Shown here piece after piece: positions 47,115 through 58,639 of a stretch of 64,000 bases of DNA. Every line of letters begins with the position of its first letter. Position 1 is the stretch's first letter. The position numbers and the translations under genes were made by a program. The notes beneath the pieces were generated by a model that worked only from the letters and a program-made list of their open reading frames with translations, made no database searches and was not told the origin of the DNA. Origin of the DNA: Lactifluus volemus (lineage: Eukaryota > Basidiomycota > Agaricomycetes > Russulales > Russulaceae). The stretch spans positions 124,001 to 188,000 of the forward strand of contig WTXI01000061.1 of assembly GCA_022376515.1 (NCBI GenBank), read 5' to 3'.

Positions 47115-47879
47115 ATGTGCTCCTGGGACCGAGTGGCCTGTCTCGATTAACTATCCCTCCACCTCATTCAGGGTCCCCAGCCTTGAGCCCACTCCAGCTC
47201 CCTGCATTTCTACCTGCACCTGCTACACCAGTTGACAGCCCCGTACTGAGCGAACGGCCCCTTAAACGATTAAAGTCGGGTAGTCTCTGTGCTGCAGATT
47301 CACAACCAACTCAGCCGCCACCATCCACCAAATCTCCCGAGAACAACACTGGAACGCTGGACATCACAAATTTTGATGATATTGCAGAGGAGCTTGTACA
47401 GGCTGCAGCGGAATCAGACCGACTTACCCAAGAGGAACAGGACGCAGATGAAGCCCTCCCAGCTCCTCAACCAAACCCACCCAACCCACCCAGCGGCGCC
47501 AGCGCTTCTTCGAGATCCACCCAACCATCAAAAACGACGATACCACTAAAGAGCCTCTTTTGGTATCCTACTGACCCAGATGCGCCTGCTGAAGGTCTTG
47601 ATTTCTACTGGAAGTGGGGCATAAAGCACTTAGAGGAGGAGATGTCTGTTGCGGAGCTGATGGCTGAGGATTTAGAAGACGTAGATGAAGCATAGTGGTT
47701 GCATTGTCACCGTAGATTCCATTTATTCTGAACCTTTCCTTTTTTGTATAGACCCTTGGCTGTGTCACGAACATCTCGAACTATTTGTTCGCGTTGACAC
47801 ATGTCAGCTGACTGACACTGTCGGACATAGGTCATGACAACACTGTTGGATGGATAACTCGGCCTCTGCCGAGAGTCAA

Positions 47880-48510
47880 CACCGCGGCAATCACCGACGG
47901 TCGTTCAACACGGTCGTCCTACTGTAGTTCCGTCACGTTCGCGATTCAGACTTGGCGTTGTGCCTACAGCAGTTAACGACAGACATATCACGCGTGAAAA
48001 CAGAGCGTGGAGCTACGCGAGCTTACCGCGAGGGAGGAGGCTGACAATAGAAGACTCGGAACGCGATGCAACGAGAAGAGTCCATGCTCTACGTACAGCG
48101 CGACAAAATATTAATAGGAAGTTGGCAGGAAGACGAGGACAGTACGGTACGTAGAATTTCCGAGTCCATCTCTCCTTTAGAGCCACCTCATTCAGTTTTT
48201 TTTACAGAACTTATATTCACCATCCTTCAGTTGCACGTCCGTTGGAGCACTCGCCCGCTGGCCTGGAGCAAGCTGATGACGATATCGAGCACTCCCGCCC
48301 CCTGATCGGCGATGTCAATCTCTTCTTCGGGAACCCATGCGAGGATCCCGAGTTCGATGTTGATCTGGGAAACGATGGCTCGGAGAGTTGGTTCCGAGTC
48401 CTGACCATGTCTTCCTCGCCAGCACGGTTTTAATCGTTGATTTAGATTGAGTTGAGATCTCTGAGATGCTTGGTCGATGCAGGTGTAAGCTGGTCAGCGA
48501 GACGGCTAAA
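47880..48510 (+). pseudogene. NAT9-like acetyltransferase relic R11
   Basis: It originally lay directly upstream of locus 11 and is now 12 kb away because of the hAT insertion. Pieces: an exon ending before gtacgtag (about 48148), ELIFTILQL, and GDVNLFFGNPCEDPEFDVDL (about 48310). It misses the bases for the 'LP' of KLADDD seen elsewhere. Confidence 0.53.
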
Positions 48511-49219
48511 GCCTAAAGAATAACACACGGCGTATATCCGTTCATTACTTGGTACCTTTCTCCTATTCATTTATTTTTCCTGGGGTTCTTGGTGGTGTGG
48601 TCCCTGTTGACTTGGACCTGCGCACACCCGGACGCGTCTTCTACTTGGCTTCTGCCCCACCATTACAATATCTGACCAATCAGATAGAAGGATTTGTCTC
48701 TCCTCCGTTCTGCAGTTTTCAAACTTTCAATACATTTCAAATCCATACCTATGGTTGGAAATAGTGGCGCAGTCATACAAAAGTAAGGGTAATGGCACCA
48801 ACCGTGACGTAGCGGAAAGAGTGTTAGGAAGGGATCAGAAACGAGGTAGTCAAATGAAGGGGGCACGATACTATCACAATGTAGTAGGAATGACACAGGA
48901 ATCCACGACGACGACAGACATGAGACCCAAGGAACGCTACTAGTAAAGCATCAATAACCAAACTGGGTATTAGAGATTCAAGGGGACACGATCCAGCATA
49001 ACGGTAGCACTGAGCCGAGGCATAAAAGGTGGTCGTGGCCTAAGGGACGTTGCGGAGTAGAAGGTGGGACATCGGGCACGGGTTGGTGATATGATATACC
49101 GAGATCGCTGTTAGAATAACGAGATGAGGTCGGATGATGGAAGGAGGAAAGAGGACGAGTGGGAGGAAGAAAGTAAGGGTGGTTCCAAGCACAGCGGTGA
49201 CTTTGCTGTCCCGATGTCT
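48511..49219. repeat. Type I array spacer
   Basis: Typical spacer (ggtacctttctcctattc at about 48550). It resembles the spacer at 10321-11003 in its cctgcgcacacc variant. No gene is seen. Confidence 0.6.
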
Positions 49220-50753
49220 TCAATCGGCTTCACGGCGAGAGATAATCACAGGGTGAGAAGAATGCTGGCGAGCTGCGACAAATGATTGTATGCCTTTATC
49301 CACAGTTTTGTCTGACGTCTTCCCCACAATGAAAAGGCTGTGTAGTGAGGGTAATACTTCAGCGGCTGATTCTCCGGTGAGACCCTCCAACGCCGCTGCG
49401 ATAAACGGTTCCAGAGCGACGTATATTGTAAGACTCTGGACCGAGGGAAATGAGTGAAAAAGCTGGAGCCATAGCGTGGGATCCATGTTGTCAGGATCCG
49501 GACATGACCAGTATTCGATGATGAGAGATTTCACGCTAGAGCGGAAGAGCAGAATCTGGCTGCATATTTGCGCTAGGGCAAAGACTTGCCAGTCCAACCT
49601 TTTGCAGCTGATATACCACGTGTAAGGATCCACGGTATAACCACTATAACGTCCCGGACTTGAGGAAAACGTGATGGAGGCACTGTATGACGCGATTACC
49701 AAGGCAAGACTGGATGACCTGGGCGACTTTATTAGGTGACCAAAGAACCGAATGATTTGGGGGATGTCAAAGACAAGCTGATGGAAGAAGCGTATGTCGA
49801 AGTCATCGAGTACAGGGACATCGATTCGGGCCGCGAGGACTTCCAAGTACTCGCTCACTCCACTGAAGACCAACTTGGTGAGAGCGGGGAGGACAAACCG
49901 GGTCGGTGGCGGTACAGGTCGGTTTCTTCGTTTGGGGTGAGGTGTCGGGGACCTGAAACGGATGCGAAGGAATTTGAGCATTGGCAACGCAGACAGGCAT
50001 CTGGCCATTGTCTCGGGTGGGATGTACCCAGAATTAGGTATATCTTCAAGACAAAGATATGTGAGGTCGCTTGTAGACGAGAGGAGTCGTGGAAACGAAG
50101 GAAATGAGATTGAGGACAAAATGAGACGTCGTAGACACGGCGCGGATCCGTTCAAGAATGTATCGGGAAGAAGAAATTCGTCACGAAGTGAATGAAACCA
50201 AAGAGATCTCAATGCTGGAAATGGCTCATCCATTGCCGGAACAACTTTTTCCCATAGAATTTTCTCTGGACTAGCGATATAAATCCCGCGTACGCGATCA
50301 CAGTGCTCCAAAACAGCAACGAGGTTGTCTAACCTGTCGTCGGGGTCGTCCAACTCCGACTCCGTAAAACATCCAAGATTGAGAGGTAATTCTGGCCAGA
50401 CATCCAACGACTTCCTCACAGGTGTTCGCCCCGTGCAAAGAATTCGCAGATCGAGACGGATTGGGGATCCAAAAACGACGTATCGCCATCTTCGGCATAC
50501 GTGCACCAGAGTCTCCCATTCCCATATTAATTCTGTGTCGTATCTGTCGAAATTGATATAGAAATCGAATATCTCTAGGAGGACATTGTCGGGGAGAGAA
50601 TCGATTGTGAGTCGGCCTACACCAAACCACGCAACTCAGCAATCGTTGTGGCTGGATTTAATGAGTCTCACCTGGTCCTTGTTGAATAAGCAATTCCTTG
50701 CGGTGACGTGCAACAACACTTTTGGTGTTTGAGCCTATGGAATGACCATCCAT
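49220..50753 (-). CDS. F-box/LRR protein, locus 12 (intact)
   Basis: Exon 1 50672-50753, intron 50617-50671 (55 bp), exon 2 49220-50616; 492 residues. The F-box start differs from most copies: RLTIDSLPDNVLLEIFDFYI follows the splice directly because TTCCAACGAGTC was lost, a change shared with locus 11. The variable loop is NFDRYDTELIWEWETLVH. The C-terminal half has the insert GRYSGYTVDPYTWYI; the tail ends VIISRREAD. Confidence 0.85.
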
Positions 50754-50864
50754 TTGGATCAAAGCGACTGATTGACCGGTGGGTACGGATACTAGCCTTC
50801 AATTGCTTAGCTGGAACGTGGCTGTGTCCTTGGGATGGATAACTCGGCCTCTGCCGAGAGTCGA

Positions 50865-51510
50865 CACCGCGGCAATCACCAACGGTCGTTAACACGGTCG
50901 TCCTAGTTCCGTCGCGGTCGGGATTCAGATTTGGCGTTGCGCCTACAGCACTTAATGACAGACATATCACGCGTGAAAACAGAGCGCGGAGCTATGCGAG
51001 CTTACCGTGAGAGAGGAGGCTGACAATAAAGGACTCGGAACGTGATGCAACGAGAAGAGTCCATGCCTTAACGCCCTCTACCTACAGTGCGACGAAATGC
51101 CAATAGGGAGTTGGCAGGAAGACGAGGACGGTACGTAGAACTTCCGAGTCCATCTCTCCTTTAAAGCCACCTCATTCAGCTTTTTTTTTACAGAACTCAT
51201 ATTCACTATCCTTCAGTTGCACGTCCGTTGGAGCACTCGCCCGCTGGCCTGCCGATGACGATATCGAGCACTCCCCCCCCCCTGATTGGCGATGTCAATC
51301 TCTTCTTCAAGAACCCCTGCGAGGATCCCGAGTTCGATGTTGAGTTGCGAAACGATGGCTCGGAGAGTTGGTTCCGAGTCGTGACCATGTCTTCCTCGCC
51401 AGCATCGTGCCCTTTGCGAACCTTCGATTCAGGATTGTCCGCACGGTTTTAATCGTTGATTTAGATTGAGTTGAGATCTCTGAGATGCTTGGTCGATCCA
51501 GGTGTAAGCT
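50865..51510 (+). pseudogene. NAT9-like acetyltransferase relic R12
   Basis: MPIGSWQEDEDG before gtacgtag (about 51132), an acceptor in a long T-run, then GDVNLFFKNPCEDPEFDVEL (about 51292). A run of ten C before it (about 51273-51282) and the loss of ggagcaagctt damage the frame. Confidence 0.55.
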
Positions 51511-52215
51511 GGTCAGCGAGACGGCTAAAGCCTAAGGAATAACACACAGCGTACATCCGTTCATTACTTGGTACCTTTCTCCTATTATTTCTTTTCCTGG
51601 GGTTCTTGGTGGTGTGATCCCTGTTGCCTTGAACGCGTGCACACCCTGCACGCGTCTTGTACTTGGCTTCTGCCAGAGGTCTTCCCCACCATCACAATCA
51701 GATGGAAGGGGTTGTCTCTCCTTCGTTCTGCAATTCTCAAGATTTTGATACATTTCAAATCCGTACCTATGGTCGGAGATAGTGGCGCGGTCATACAAAA
51801 GTAAAGGTAATGGCATCAACCGTGACGTAGCGGAAAGAGTGTTAGGAAGGGATCCGAAATGAGGTAGTCAAATGAAGGGGAGCACGAGACTATCACAATA
51901 TAGTAGGAATCCACGACGATGACAAACATGAGACCCTAGGCACGCTACTAGTAGAACATCAATAACCAAACCGGGCACTAGAGATTCAAGGGGACACGGC
52001 AACACTGAGCCGAGGCATAAAAGGTGGTCGTGGCCTAAGGGACGTTGCGGAGTCGAAAGTGGGACATCGGGCACGGGGTTGGTGATACGATAAACAGGGT
52101 TCGCTATTAGAATAACGAGATGAGGTCAGATGATGGAAGGAGGAAAGGGGACGAGTGGAAGAAAGAGAGTGAGGGTGGTTCCAAGCACAGCGGCGACTTT
52201 GCTGTCCCGATGTCT
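51511..52215. repeat. Type I array spacer
   Basis: Close to the spacers at 18791 and 21791 (shared gatggaaggggttgtctctc variant). No gene is seen. Confidence 0.6.
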
Positions 52216-53737
52216 TCAATCGACTTCCGAGTCGCGGCGAGAGATAACCACAGGGTGAGAAGAATGCTGGCGAGCTGCGACAAATGATTGTATGCCTTTA
52301 TGCACAATTTTGTCTGACGTCTTCCCCACAACGACAAGGCTGTTTAGCGAGGGTAATACTTCAGCGGCTGATTCTCCGGTGAGACCCTCCAACGCCGCTG
52401 CGATAAACGGTTCCAGCCCGACGTGTATTGTAAGACTCTGGACCGAGGGAAATGAGTGAAAAAGCTGGAGCCATAGCGTGGGATCCATGTTGTCAGGATC
52501 CGGACATGACGAGGATTTGATGGTGAGAGAGTTCACGCTAGAGCGGAAGAGAAGAATCTGGCTGCATATTTGGGCTACGGAAAAGACTTGCCAGTCCAAC
52601 CTTTTGCCGCTGATATACCACGTTTGAGGATCCACGGAATAACTTGAGGAAAACGTGATGAAGGCGCCGTATGACTCGATTTCCAAGGCAAGACTGGATG
52701 ACTTGAACGACTTTACTGGGTGAGTAAACAACCGAATGATTTGGGGGATGTCAAACACAAGCTGATGGAAGAAGGTTATGTGGAACTTGTTGAGTAGAGG
52801 GACATCCATTCGGGCCGCGAGGACTTCCAAGTACTCGCTCACTCCTCCAAAGTCCAACGATGTAAGAGCGGGGAGGACAAACCGGGTCGGTGGCAGTACA
52901 GGTCGGTTTCTTCGTTCGGGGTGAGGTGTCGGGGACCTGAAACGGATGCGAAGGGTTTCGAGCATTGGCAACGCAGACAGGGATGTGGCCATTGTCTCGG
53001 GTGGGATGTACCCAGAATTAGGTATTTTGAAAAGACGAAGATATGTGAGGTCGCTTGTAGACGAGAGGAGTCGTGGCAAAGACGGAAATGAGATTGAGGA
53101 CAAATTGAGAAGTCGTAGACAGGGTGCGGATCCGTTCAAGAATGTATCGGGAAGAAGAAACTCCCCATCGAGTGGATTCAAGTAAAGAGATATCAATGCT
53201 GGAAATGACTCATCCATTTCCCGGACAACTTTTTCCCATAGAAAATTCACTGGATTGGAGATATCAATCTCGCGTACGCGATCGCAGTGCTCCAAAACGG
53301 CAACGAGGTTGTCTAACCCGTCGTCGGGGTCGTCCGACTCCATAACGGATTCGAGATTGAGAGGTAATTCTGGCCAGATATCCAACAACTTCCTCACAGG
53401 TGTTCTTCCCGTGCAAAGAATTCGCAGATCGAGTCGGATTGGGGATCCAAAAACGACGTATCGCCATCTTCGGCATACGTGCACCAGAGTCTCCCATACC
53501 CATACTAATTCGTATCTGTCGAAATTGATATAGATATCGAATATCTCTAGGAGGACATTGTCGGGAAGAGATTCGATTGTGACTTGTTGGAACACCGGGC
53601 CTACACCACACCACGCAGCTCAGCAATCGTTGTGGTTGTATCTGATGAGTCTCACCTGGTCCTTGTTGAATAAAAAATTCCTTGCCGTGACGTGCAACAA
53701 CACTGTTGCTGTTTGAGCCTATGGAATGACCATCCAT
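52216..53737 (-). CDS. F-box/LRR protein, locus 13 (intact)
   Basis: Exon 1 53656-53737, intron 53601-53655 (55 bp), exon 2 52216-53600; 488 residues. The F-box is ESLPDNVLLEIFDIYINFD, with a short loop RYELVWVWETLVH. Leucine-rich segments include LRLLNLSSISFPSLPRLLSS. RLFTHPVKSFKSSSLALEI carries a small insertion compared with sisters. The tail ends ISRRDSEVD because of a six-base insertion near 52225. Confidence 0.85.
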
Positions 53738-53799
53738 TTGGATCAAGCGATTGATTGACTGGCCGGGGGGAGGTTCGGTCTCCGGCCGAGGCCAGAAAG

Positions 53800-54525
53800 A
53801 GTCGACAAGGCGTCAATTACCGACCGTCGGTGGTTGAAAAACCGTCGTCAGGGTGACAGTGGCAATTCAGACTTGGGCGTTTCGCCTACTGCACGGTAAA
53901 CACAAACATATCACGCGTGGAAATACGCGAGTTTACAGTACCACGAGCGAGGAGGTGATATTAGAGGACTCGGAACGCGATGCAACCTGAGTCCATGCCC
54001 TCTACCAACAGGGCAGCGAAATACCAATAGGGAGTTGGCAGGAAGGCGAGGAAAGTATGCAGCATCTCCGAGTCCATCTCTCCTTCGGAGCCAATTCGTT
54101 TTTCTATGGAGCTTACATTCACTACCCTTCAGTTGCACGTCCGTTGGAACGCTCGCCTGCTGGCTTGGAGCTTGCCGATGACGATATCGAGCACTCCCCC
54201 TGATCGGCGTTGTCGATCTCTTCTTCAAGAACCCATGCGAGGATCCCGAGTTCGATGTGGAGTGTGAAATGATGGCTTCGGAGAGTTGGTTCCGAGTCGT
54301 GACCATGTCTTCCTCACCTGCTAAATGGATATGATGATTGATCGACGTATGTCACTGCACCTGCCAAGGGGACATCCATGACACGAATTGGGACGACTAT
54401 CATGCACACCATCATGTTCTTTGCGAACTTTTAGGTTCGCGATTGTCCGCACGGTTTTGATCATTGAGATCAAGTTGAGATGCTTGGTCGATGCGGGTGT
54501 AAGCAGGTTAGCGAGATAGCTAATT
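53800..54525 (+). pseudogene. NAT9-like acetyltransferase relic R13
   Basis: Near-duplicate of R8. The GDVDLFF motif is changed to GVVDLFFKNPCEDPEFDVEC (gcgttgtcgat, about 54207), which alters a core residue. The C-terminal module is broken at the same place as in R8. Confidence 0.55.
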
Positions 54526-55503
54526 CCACATAACACACGGCGTATTACCGTTCATTAGTTGGTACCTTTCTCCTCCTTGTTCTTGGCGGTGTGGGCCGCG
54601 TTGACTTGGACGCGTGCGCATCCCGCACGTCTCCTTTGTTTTGAAGCTCTCAAACTTTCAATACATTTCAAATCGAGTTGGGTGGTTGTGGCACAGTCAT
54701 TTCAAAGTACATCGAGCGGAATCAAGACTCCATTTCAAAGTGTTGGTAAAGGGATAGAAATGAGGTAGTCAAATGAAGGCGGGCACGATACTATCACAAT
54801 GTAGTCTGCTCTCCGTACCCTCTGACGGTATCGTTAGTGCGGTGATGCACATACACAGTATGTATGCCAGGATACGTTTGCACGATCGACCTCTCTGTGC
54901 GGCGCCGCATGGCTGTTGGCGTTCGCATGCCATATATCGCGACAGTCACACCAGACCTGAGTGTGAGAATGAATATATTGTCTTTCACACAAATCTTCCA
55001 GGCGCTTCCAGGTAAACTTCAAGACGACTCTGGAATCCATGCATTCACAAGGCCCAGGAGAATACAAACAAAATGGGCTAGAGAAACAGAGAGAGGAGCA
55101 ACGCGGAGACTATCACAAATGTATTGTAATAGTATGAAAGGGAGGGTTAATCAGCATAGTGAGACCAGGATGCAAGGAAAGGCATGGTGATAGGGAAATT
55201 AGTAAACCGAGGCGAAAATCGGGAGTGTGGTAAACAGTAAACAGTCGAGGACCCTAGGAGACTAAAAAGAAACGAGACAAAGGAATCAGTGGTGTCATAG
55301 AGAAGCAAAAGGAGATATCAGGCGCTCCAAAACATCATTAACAAACCAGAGACACATGCGGTATCAGAGACTTTTGTAACACGACAAGGCCCAGTGTAAC
55401 ATGACACTAAATACACAGCATATTACCAAGTGGTTGTGACGTTGAGGAATAAGATGGGCCATAATGCACGGGTTGGTGACGTATGTGGTATCCAGTATCG
55501 CTG
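54526..55503. repeat. Hybrid array spacer (type I into type II)
   Basis: Type I sequence runs to about 54805 (ctatcacaatgtag). It then switches to the type II block (tctgctctccgtaccc, then ccgcatggctgttggcgttc) up to the locus 14 stop. This is a recombination joint between spacer types. No gene is seen. Confidence 0.65.
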
Positions 55504-57040
55504 TCAGACGAAATGTTTCCACTCCACTCGGGAGAAGGAAACCGGGTGGCCGCTGTGCTGGCGGGCCGAGACAAATGATTGTATGCCTTTATGCACAGTT
55601 TTGTCTGACATCTTCCCCATAATGACAAGGCTGTGTAGTGAGGGTAATACTTCAGCGGCTGATCCTCCGGTGAGACCCTCTAACGCGGCTGCGATAAACG
55701 GTTCCAGCGCGACGTGTATTGTAAGACTCTGGACCGAGGGAAATGAGTGAAAAAGCTGGAACCATATCGTGGGATCCATGTTGTCAGGATCCGGACGTGA
55801 CCAGTATTTGATGGTGAGAGAGTTCACGCTAGAGCGGAAGAGCAGAATTTGGCTGCATATTTGTGCTAGGGAAAAGACTTGCCAGTCCAACCTTTTGCTG
55901 TAGATATACCACGTGTAAGGAGTCACGGTAAAACGTAGCGGACTGGAGGAAAAATTGATAGCGGCCCAGTATGAATTGATTTCCAAGGTTAGGCTGGATG
56001 ACCTGCCAGTGAACGACTTTAGGTGACCAAAGAACCGAATAATTTGGGGGATGTCAAACACAAGCTGATGGAAAAAGGTTATGCGGAAGTTGTCGAGTAC
56101 AGGGACATCCATTCGGGCCGCGAGGACTTCCAAGTACTCGCTCACACCTTGAAATGTGAACCGAGTGAGAGCGGGGAGAACAAACCGGGTCGGTAGTGAT
56201 ACAGGTCGGTTTCTTCGTTTGGGGTGAGGTGTCGGGGATCTGAAGTGGATGGAAAGGAGTTCGAGCATTGGCAACCCAGACAGGCATCTGGCCATTGTCT
56301 CGGGTGGGATGTACCCAGAATTAGGTATATTGAAAATACGAAGATATGTGAGGTCGCTTGTAGACGAGAGGAGTCGTGGCAATGAAGGAAATGCGATTCC
56401 CGAAAGAGAGAGTGCTTCTAGACACAGTGCAGATCCGTTCAAGAATGTATCTGGAAGAAGAAATTCCTCACCAAGTGAATCAAACCAAAGAGATCTCAAT
56501 GCTGGAAATGGCTCATCCATTGCTGGGACAACTTTTTCCCATAGAGATTTCTCTGGACCGGTGATATCAATCCCGTGTAAGCGATCACAGTGCTCCAATG
56601 CGGCAACAACGTTGTCTAACATGTCGCTGGGGTCGTCCAACGCCGACTCCGTAAAGAATTCGAGATTGAGAGGTAATTCTGGCCAGACATCCAACGACTT
56701 CCTCATAGGTGTTCGCCCCGTGCAAAGAATTCGCAGATCGAGACGGATTGGGGATCCAAAAACGACGTATCGCCATCTTCGGCATACGTGCACCAGTGTT
56801 TCCCATATTTCACAGCGATCGTCGAAATTGATATAGAAATCGAATATCTCTAGGAGTACATTGTCGGGGAGAGATCCGATTGTGACTCGTTGGAACACTG
56901 GGCCTACACCACGCCACACAACTCAGCAATCGTTGTGGTCGTATTTGATGAGTCTCACCTGGTCCTTGTTGAATAAGCAATTCCTTGCCGTGGCGTGCAA
57001 CAACACTTTTGCTGTTTGAGTCTATGGAATGACCATACAT
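55504..57040 (-). CDS. F-box/LRR protein, locus 14 (intact, last of the array)
   Basis: Exon 1 56959-57040 (starts MYGHSIDSNSK), intron 56904-56958 (55 bp), exon 2 55504-56903; 493 residues, the longest. The F-box is GSLPDNVLLEIFDFYINFD, with loop DRCEIWETLVH. LRISGL-type variation appears in the leucine-rich part (CLEALSLSGIAFPSLPRLL). KSFTGRSSSLTLEI carries three extra residues. The tail GHPVSFSRVEWKHFV is of the type II form. Confidence 0.85.
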
Positions 57041-57164
57041 TTGGATCAGATCGACTGATTGACTGGTGGGTACGGGTACTAACCTTCAAGCTTCAATAGC
57101 TTCAATTGTTTAGCTGGAACGTGGCTGTGTCCTTGTGATAACTCGGCCTCTGCCGAGAGTCGAC

Positions 57165-57700
57165 ACCGCGGCAATTACCGACGGTCGTCAACATGGTCGT
57201 CCAAGTTCCGTCACGGTCGCGATTCAGACTTGGCGTTGCGCCTACAGCACTTAATGACAGACATATCACGCGTGACAACAAAGCGCAGAGATACACGAGC
57301 TTACCGCGAGTGAAGAGGCTGACAATAGAGGATTCGGAACGCGATGCAACGAGAGCCCATGCCTTAACGCCCTCTACCTACAGCGCGACGAAATACCAAT
57401 AGGGAGTTGGCCTGACGACGAGGACGGTACGTAGAATTTCTGAGTCCATCTCTCCTTTAAAGCCACCTAACTCAGGTTTTTTTTACAGAATTTATATTCA
57501 CTGTCCTTCAGTTGCACGTCCGTTGGAGCACTCGCCCGCTGACTTGGAGCAAGCTTGCCGATGACGATATCGAGCACTCCCCCATGATCGGCGATGTCAA
57601 TCTCTTCTTTAAGAACCCACGCGAGGATCCTGAGTTCGATGTGGAGTGTGAAATGATGGCTCGGAGAGTTGGTTCTGAGCCGTGACCATGCATATCCCTG
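57165..57700 (+). pseudogene. NAT9-like acetyltransferase relic R14
   Basis: MVVQVPSRSRF (about 57193) stands for the first strand, and GDVNLFFKNPREDPEFDVEC (about 57591) for the later module. The exon before the donor is changed to IGSWPDDEDG. The following C-terminal part is lost. Confidence 0.52.
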
Positions 57701-58639
57701 CACCTGCCAAGGAGACAACCTTGACACGATATGTCCCTCGTTGACTTGAACGCGTGCGCATTCCACACGCGACTTCTACTTGGCCTCTGCCAGAGGCCTT
57801 CCCCACCATCACAATATCTGACCAATCACGGTATCTCTCCTTCGATCTACCATTCTCAATCTTTCAATACATTTCAGATCCGTACCTACGAGTGGGGTGG
57901 TTGTGGCGCAGTCATACAAAAGGTAAAAATAAAGGCATCAACCGTGACGTAGCGAAATTGAGTGAGACTGTATTTTCAAGAAATGAAGATGATAGTCGAT
58001 TGGCAGACGATCGCGGTGGCTTCGCGGCGACGCTGCCCGTCGGACGACCACTTGAACACGTTCGCAATCCATGCAATAAATTGAGGAAGAGGACTAGGCA
58101 CTGATGAACCGCACGTTTGGCCTGACACGGCTGGCCAATATCCTTGGGCCTCACGGAGCTCAAAACGGTGTGCGTTCTGTCCCTGCTGGGACTCTCCCCA
58201 GGAGCTCTTGTTTGAGTTGGTGGGAAACCAGCTGCGGGACTGTGACGAGCACTTTGGTCACGTGCTCTGCTCGATAAAGCGCCCGAGCCACGGCGGCCGT
58301 TTGCTGGCACCACCTGCAGTCAGTGCCCTTGGATGGAATCGTCGGCGCGGCTACGCACATGCAAGTCAGGATACATTCGCACATTCAACTGCTCTGCGGT
58401 CCTGCACAGTTGTTGGCATTCGCCACTGAGAAGGTGCCGGAGGCGGAAACGCTGCGTGTGGCGCTGTGCTCAAGATACGGGCATTCTAGTGCACGATCAG
58501 GTAGTCAAACTACAATGTATCGAATGAATCGCTCAGCGAAGCCATACAATGTATCGACTTGATCGGGCCAGCGCGCCCGCTAGTCATCCAGCGGACATAC
58601 CATATTAGGAAGAGCGGCAGTGGCCTTTTGGCTTACACA
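57701..58639. other. Array end and unique sequence, no gene seen
   Basis: A shortened type I spacer ends at about 57955. The next 300 bp match no other part of the window. From about 58290 to 58440 there is a faint copy of the type II 330-bp segment (ccacctgcagtcagtgccc, ctgcacagttgttggcattcgcc). Short ORFs on both strands carry no motif I recognise. Confidence 0.5.

Larger units (their letters stand above)
36061..47695 (+). pseudogene. BED-finger gene of the hAT element, interrupted by Ty3
   Basis: Exon 1 36061-36253 ends at GCAG|GTAAGC; the intron is 36254-36321. Exon 2 runs from 36322 to 36479, is interrupted by the Ty3 element and its ATGTG duplication, and continues at 47120-47695. Joined, these parts give 927 bp, 309 codons without a stop (308 residues). 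The N-terminus SWAWEHFYTDG with WCKAC and a later HLLHC fits a BED-type C2HC zinc finger, which binds DNA in many hAT transposases. The rest is Pro/Ser-rich, then acidic (LMAEDLEDVDEA end). The RNase-H-like catalytic part and the hAT dimerisation region are absent. Confidence 0.75.
35847..47845. mobile_element. hAT-type DNA transposon, non-autonomous, hosting a retrotransposon
   Basis: The ends read CAGTGTTGT and, at the right, ACAACACTG, flanked by a perfect 8-bp duplication TTGGATGG (35839-35846 and 47846-47853). CAGNGTTG tips with 8-bp duplications are the known mark of hAT elements. GTGTCA/TGACAC motifs repeat in both subterminal regions. Without the nested Ty3 element it is about 1.36 kb, with a single BED-finger gene and no transposase core domain. 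The empty site matches the same place in other units (tccttgggatggataactcg at about 18080). Confidence 0.88.
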
